Shown: positions 61,577 to 64,000 of the stretch, piece after piece | How positions within the stretch are numbered: the stretch's first letter is position 1 | How the letters are laid out: every line of letters begins with the position of its first letter | NCBI RefSeq assembly: GCF_004137795.1 | Contig: NZ_NWTM01000003.1 | Coordinates: 248,001-312,000, forward strand | Direction: 5' to 3' | DNA length: 64,000 nucleotides | Origin: Pectobacterium zantedeschiae | GTDB lineage: Bacteria > Pseudomonadota > Gammaproteobacteria > Enterobacterales > Enterobacteriaceae | Position numbers and translations under genes: made by a program | Notes under the pieces: model-generated | Seen by the model: the letters and a program-made list of their open reading frames with translations, nothing else | What the model was told of the DNA's origin: nothing | Database searches by the model: none

Positions 61577-63076
61577 TTAGTCCTGTTGCTCTGATTGCTG
61601 GATCTGCTCGGCGACCTGTTGCAGGCTGGCTTCTATTTTAGCTAACCACTCACTAGGGACGAACAGGCAAGGTTGATGCTGGCTGAATAAGCGACGCTGT
61701 TCGCGAAGCTGCATATTCAGCTTTTCATATTCATCGGTAATTTCGGCTGGAAGCGCACAGTCGCGTTTTTCCGGCAGAGAAAGAATAGAGGATTGCAGGC
61801 TGATATCGCGAATAGCCAGATGTTGTCTATCATCCACCAGCAGGTCGAGACGTTGGGTAAAGCCGATGCCGTTGAGCTTACCCCGTATTTCTCCACCTTT
61901 TTGCAGCCAATCTTGCAGCGCGTTTTTATCAATGATCAGGTGGTTGACTTCAATATCGTGCAGGATCAGCGGACGTTGTAGCACTAGATCCAATGTTTCA
62001 GTGGCGATCGTGTCAGGCAACGTATAGTGGAATTTTCGACCCAGAAAGTGCCCCTGCTTCTCTACTGAAAATGCCTGCAACTCACTTTGTTCACGCTGAT
62101 ATTGCTGACGTTTGGTATTCGCCTGCTGAAGACGGAACAGCAGGCTTTTTTGTTGATAGGCGTGTTCGGTAATTAATAGCTCAAGCTGTTGTTCTATGAG
62201 CGTCAACGTGCTTTGGTCATGCCAGAGGCAGTCTTTCAGCAGAATAATATCAATCGGCGTGATGGCATCTCGACCGCAGAAAAATGCGCTGGCCTGAAGC
62301 AGGCGCAGGGCTTTTTTCCAGCGTCGATCGGAAATGTAAGGCGCTTGTTCCAGCGTATCTAACTGTTGGCGCAGCGTGTAAATCAGTTCGAAGCCCGCTT
62401 CTGGTAGCGCGACGTGCTCAATGTCTTTCTGCCACTGTTGGTACTCTTCATCGCTGACACTGAGAGCGGGCGGAACGGGGTTATCGCGATCGCTACTGTT
62501 ATTCACGAGCAGTGCTCGGAAATTCTGTTTTTCCTGCACCCGATCGAGCCATAGACGGATGAGCATCCGGTCGTAGAGCGCTTCCAGACCGCCATCAGCC
62601 TCTGGAAGTTCATTTGAGGCTGCGACCAGCAGGCGCATGGGGATGGTATCTTCGCTGTTGCCATTACGGAAACGTCGTTCGTTAATGGCTGTCAGCAGGG
62701 TGTTCAAAATAGCGGGACCCGCCTTCCAGATCTCATCCAGAAACACGATTTCGGCTTCTGGCAGATAACCGGCGGTCAGACGCTGGTAGCGGCCTTCATC
62801 TTTTAGTGCCTGAATGGAAAGGGGGCCAAACACTTCTTCCGGGGTGGAAAAGCGGGTCATCAGGTACTCAAATGCGTTCGCATGACGAAAAGCGAACTTT
62901 AGACGCCGGGCGATCATACTTTTGGCTATGCCCGGTGGGCCTAGCAGAAAAACACTTTCTCCACTTAGCGCTGCCAGCAGACAGAGGCGAATAGCGTGCT
63001 GTCTTTCGTAGAGCCCGTGTTCTAGCGCATGGCTGAGGCGAGAAATTCTTTCAGCCAATGCCGCAGTTTGACGCAT
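61577..63076 (-). CDS. ravA: MoxR-family AAA+ ATPase RavA
   Basis: Hexameric ATPase of 499 residues. Walker A is GPPGIAKS (46-53), Walker [12 protein letters not shown], and sensor 1 lies in [12 protein letters not shown]. The C-terminal region contains the strand-rich LARA domain known to bind the lysine decarboxylase CadA (LdcI) in E. coli. It pairs with ViaA downstream. The promoter lies in the 679-bp gap on the right. Confidence 0.96.
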   Translation of the reverse strand: MRQTAALAERISRLSHALEHGLYERQHAIRLCLLAALSGESVFLLGPPGIAKSMIARRLKFAFRHANAFEYLMTRFSTPEEVFGPLSIQALKDEGRYQRLTAGYLPEAEIVFLDEIWKAGPAILNTLLTAINERRFRNGNSEDTIPMRLLVAASNELPEADGGLEALYDRMLIRLWLDRVQEKQNFRALLVNNSSDRDNPVPPALSVSDEEYQQWQKDIEHVALPEAGFELIYTLRQQLDTLEQAPYISDRRWKKALRLLQASAFFCGRDAITPIDIILLKDCLWHDQSTLTLIEQQLELLITEHAYQQKSLLFRLQQANTKRQQYQREQSELQAFSVEKQGHFLGRKFHYTLPDTIATETLDLVLQRPLILHDIEVNHLIIDKNALQDWLQKGGEIRGKLNGIGFTQRLDLLVDDRQHLAIRDISLQSSILSLPEKRDCALPAEITDEYEKLNMQLREQRRLFSQHQPCLFVPSEWLAKIEASLQQVAEQIQQSEQQD

Positions 63077-63292
63077 AATTAACCCGTTAGTCCCATGATG
63101 TGATGTACTGAAATCGTTTATTTTGAACCTGACTGCTTTACTGAAAGCGATGCTTCAGAAAAACCCTACTTTCAGAAAGACAATAGTAATAATAAACGGC
63201 AGATCACAGATTTTTATTAGAATACTTTTACGGATTATTACACCCTAACGGGGTAAGTAAGCAATAAACCACCTTTTACAGGATGTTTCGTA
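63077..63292. other. upstream region of ravA
   Basis: AT-rich DNA holding the ravA promoter. A short imperfect ACCCTAACGGGGT dyad occurs at 63242-63254. No other signal was recognised. Confidence 0.4.
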
Positions 63293-63636
63293 TACACCCG
63301 TCATACTTCAAGCGGCAGGTGTGTTGGCTGCGCTACTCGGCCCACTCGCGTGGACCTCACCCCGTTGGGGTCGCTGCAAGCAGCGTTCAAATCTGCCTCT
63401 GGCTGATTTGTCAGTCACCCGAATAACTTACTTGAGTAAGCTCATCGGGATGAAATGAGAGACATCCTGTCTCTCACCGAAGGCAAGCCGTTGGCTGGAC
63501 AAATTCGTTCCCGACGAATTTGTCCCTCGCTTGCCGCGTTACGATGCTCATGGCTGAGCATCGCCCTAAAGGGCCAACGCTTTGCGTTGTTCAAAACGTT
63601 AACGTTTTGTCCTGCAACCCGAATTATTTAGGGGTA
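63293..63636. repeat. dispersed repeat/MITE-like element with an array of ten hairpins
   Basis: The ends are an imperfect inverted repeat: the left end starts TACACCCGTCATACTTCAAG, and the complement of the right end reads TACCCCTAAATAATTCGGGT. Inside are at least ten short perfect hairpins: 63359-63371, 63372-63385, 63388-63410, 63427-63440, 63456-63476 (9-bp stem), 63497-63525 (12-bp stem, enclosed by GGCAAGC/GCTTGCC at 63482 and 63529), 63542-63563 (9 bp), 63563-63574, 63575-63589 and an 18-bp perfect palindrome at 63592-63609. The end sequences resemble a repeat I recall from Pectobacterium and related genomes. No open frame of note lies inside. Confidence 0.75.
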
Positions 63637-63755
63637 GAAGGTGGAGCGCACAATAAAAATGGGTTTTTAGCCTGATTTGTGCATACTGTGCGCTTTTGGA
63701 CGAGTTGCTGTGAATGACGCGCTTCGCGGACTGATTAATAACAGAAGATAGGTTT

Positions 63756-64000
63756 ATGAGCTCAGAACATAAACGTTCGCTTCCGGCTGTCACGCTGGCA
63801 GCCATCGGGGTGGTCTATGGAGATATAGGAACCAGCCCTCTTTATACGTTAAGGGAATGTTTATCAGGGCAGTTTGGTTTTGGGGTCGAGCCTGATTCGG
63901 TCTTTGGCTTTCTTTCACTGATTTTTTGGCTATTGGTCCTCGTTGTTTCGCTGAAATACCTGACCTATGTGATGCGTGCCGACAACGCCGGTGAAGGTGG
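63756..64000 (+). CDS. kup: low-affinity K+ transporter Kup, 3'-truncated by window edge
   Basis: The first 81 residues of an inner-membrane potassium/proton symporter. The N terminus [28 protein letters not shown] is diagnostic, with [10 protein letters not shown] the family signature in helix 1. A second helix ([17 protein letters not shown]) and the start of the conserved RADNAGEGG segment follow before the edge. The ATG at 63756 has AGATAGG upstream. Gene order ravA-kup agrees with E. coli. Confidence 0.96.
   Translation, partial: MSSEHKRSLPAVTLAAIGVVYGDIGTSPLYTLRECLSGQFGFGVEPDSVFGFLSLIFWLLVLVVSLKYLTYVMRADNAGEG

Noticed and set aside
63293-63636. Possible CRISPR array before kup
   Set aside because: The palindromes differ from one another in sequence and spacing; there is no repeated unit with unique spacers and no cas gene.

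Overview
The window is a piece of an enterobacterial chromosome that includes the replication origin. The soft-rot genus Pectobacterium fits best. The gene order mnmG - oriC - mioC - asnC - asnA - viaA - ravA - kup on one side and rsmG - atpIBEFHAGDC - glmU - glmS - pstSCAB-phoU on the other is the classic enterobacterial origin neighbourhood. A family 9 pectate lyase gene with a KdgR-type operator (pelX) sits between glmU and the atp operon, which points to a plant cell wall degrader. The genus call is inference from gene content, not from a database search.

Layout. 1-1312: 3' part of an AT-rich membrane diguanylate cyclase, open at the left edge. 1399-2901: DHA2-type efflux pump. 3002-4707: three-gene lipoprotein operon (CsgG-like, DUF4810, DUF799). 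5136-7678: aegA and a HydN/YgfS-like ferredoxin. 7867-11023: yieE-like phosphopantetheinyl transferase homologue, adenine permease adeP, phosphatase yieH. 11055-13459: polar amino acid ABC uptake system without its ATPase. 13584-14621: VirK/YbjX family gene. 14833-16677: benzoate-type transporter ydcO and divergent XRE-cupin regulator ydcN, with twin operators between them. 16739-21352: phoU-pstBACS with Pho boxes. 21567-23956: MFS exporter and divergent LysR regulator. 24245-25405: AT-rich exported metallophosphoesterase.

25489-40538 is a continuous 15-kb minus-strand operon. It matches an aryl polyene (APE) pigment cluster, apeC to apeR in order, and ends in an uncharacterised DUF4026/DUF2314 gene. 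It encodes two acyl carrier proteins, an aryl-activating ligase, ketosynthases with a chain length factor, a ketoreductase, two dehydratases, a thioesterase, acyl- and glycosyltransferase modules, and a LolA-like carrier, MMPL exporter and lipoprotein for delivery to the outer membrane. Known APE systems make a membrane-bound conjugated pigment that protects against oxidative stress and supports biofilm. Neither a dedicated phosphopantetheinyl transferase nor a ring methyltransferase or ammonia-lyase is visible inside it.

40701-47312 holds a small lipoprotein, glmS, glmU and pelX. 47434-54350 is the complete F1Fo ATP synthase operon. 54974-57566 is rsmG and mnmG. oriC lies at about 57669-57934, with three 13-mers and several DnaA boxes. 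57957 to the right edge holds mioC, asnC, asnA, viaA, ravA and the start of kup. An unusual 344-bp array of hairpins lies between ravA and kup. Most large operons left of oriC (pst, ape, glm, atp, mnmG) are on the minus strand, so they are transcribed in the direction of the leftward fork.

No tRNA, rRNA, insertion sequence transposase, prophage or CRISPR array was seen. The less ordinary content is: the APE operon with its extra 3' gene; a dispersed palindromic repeat that seems to have entered the apeC coding sequence; the ydcN/ydcO twin operator; the hairpin array before kup; and an extra consensus DnaA box in oriC.
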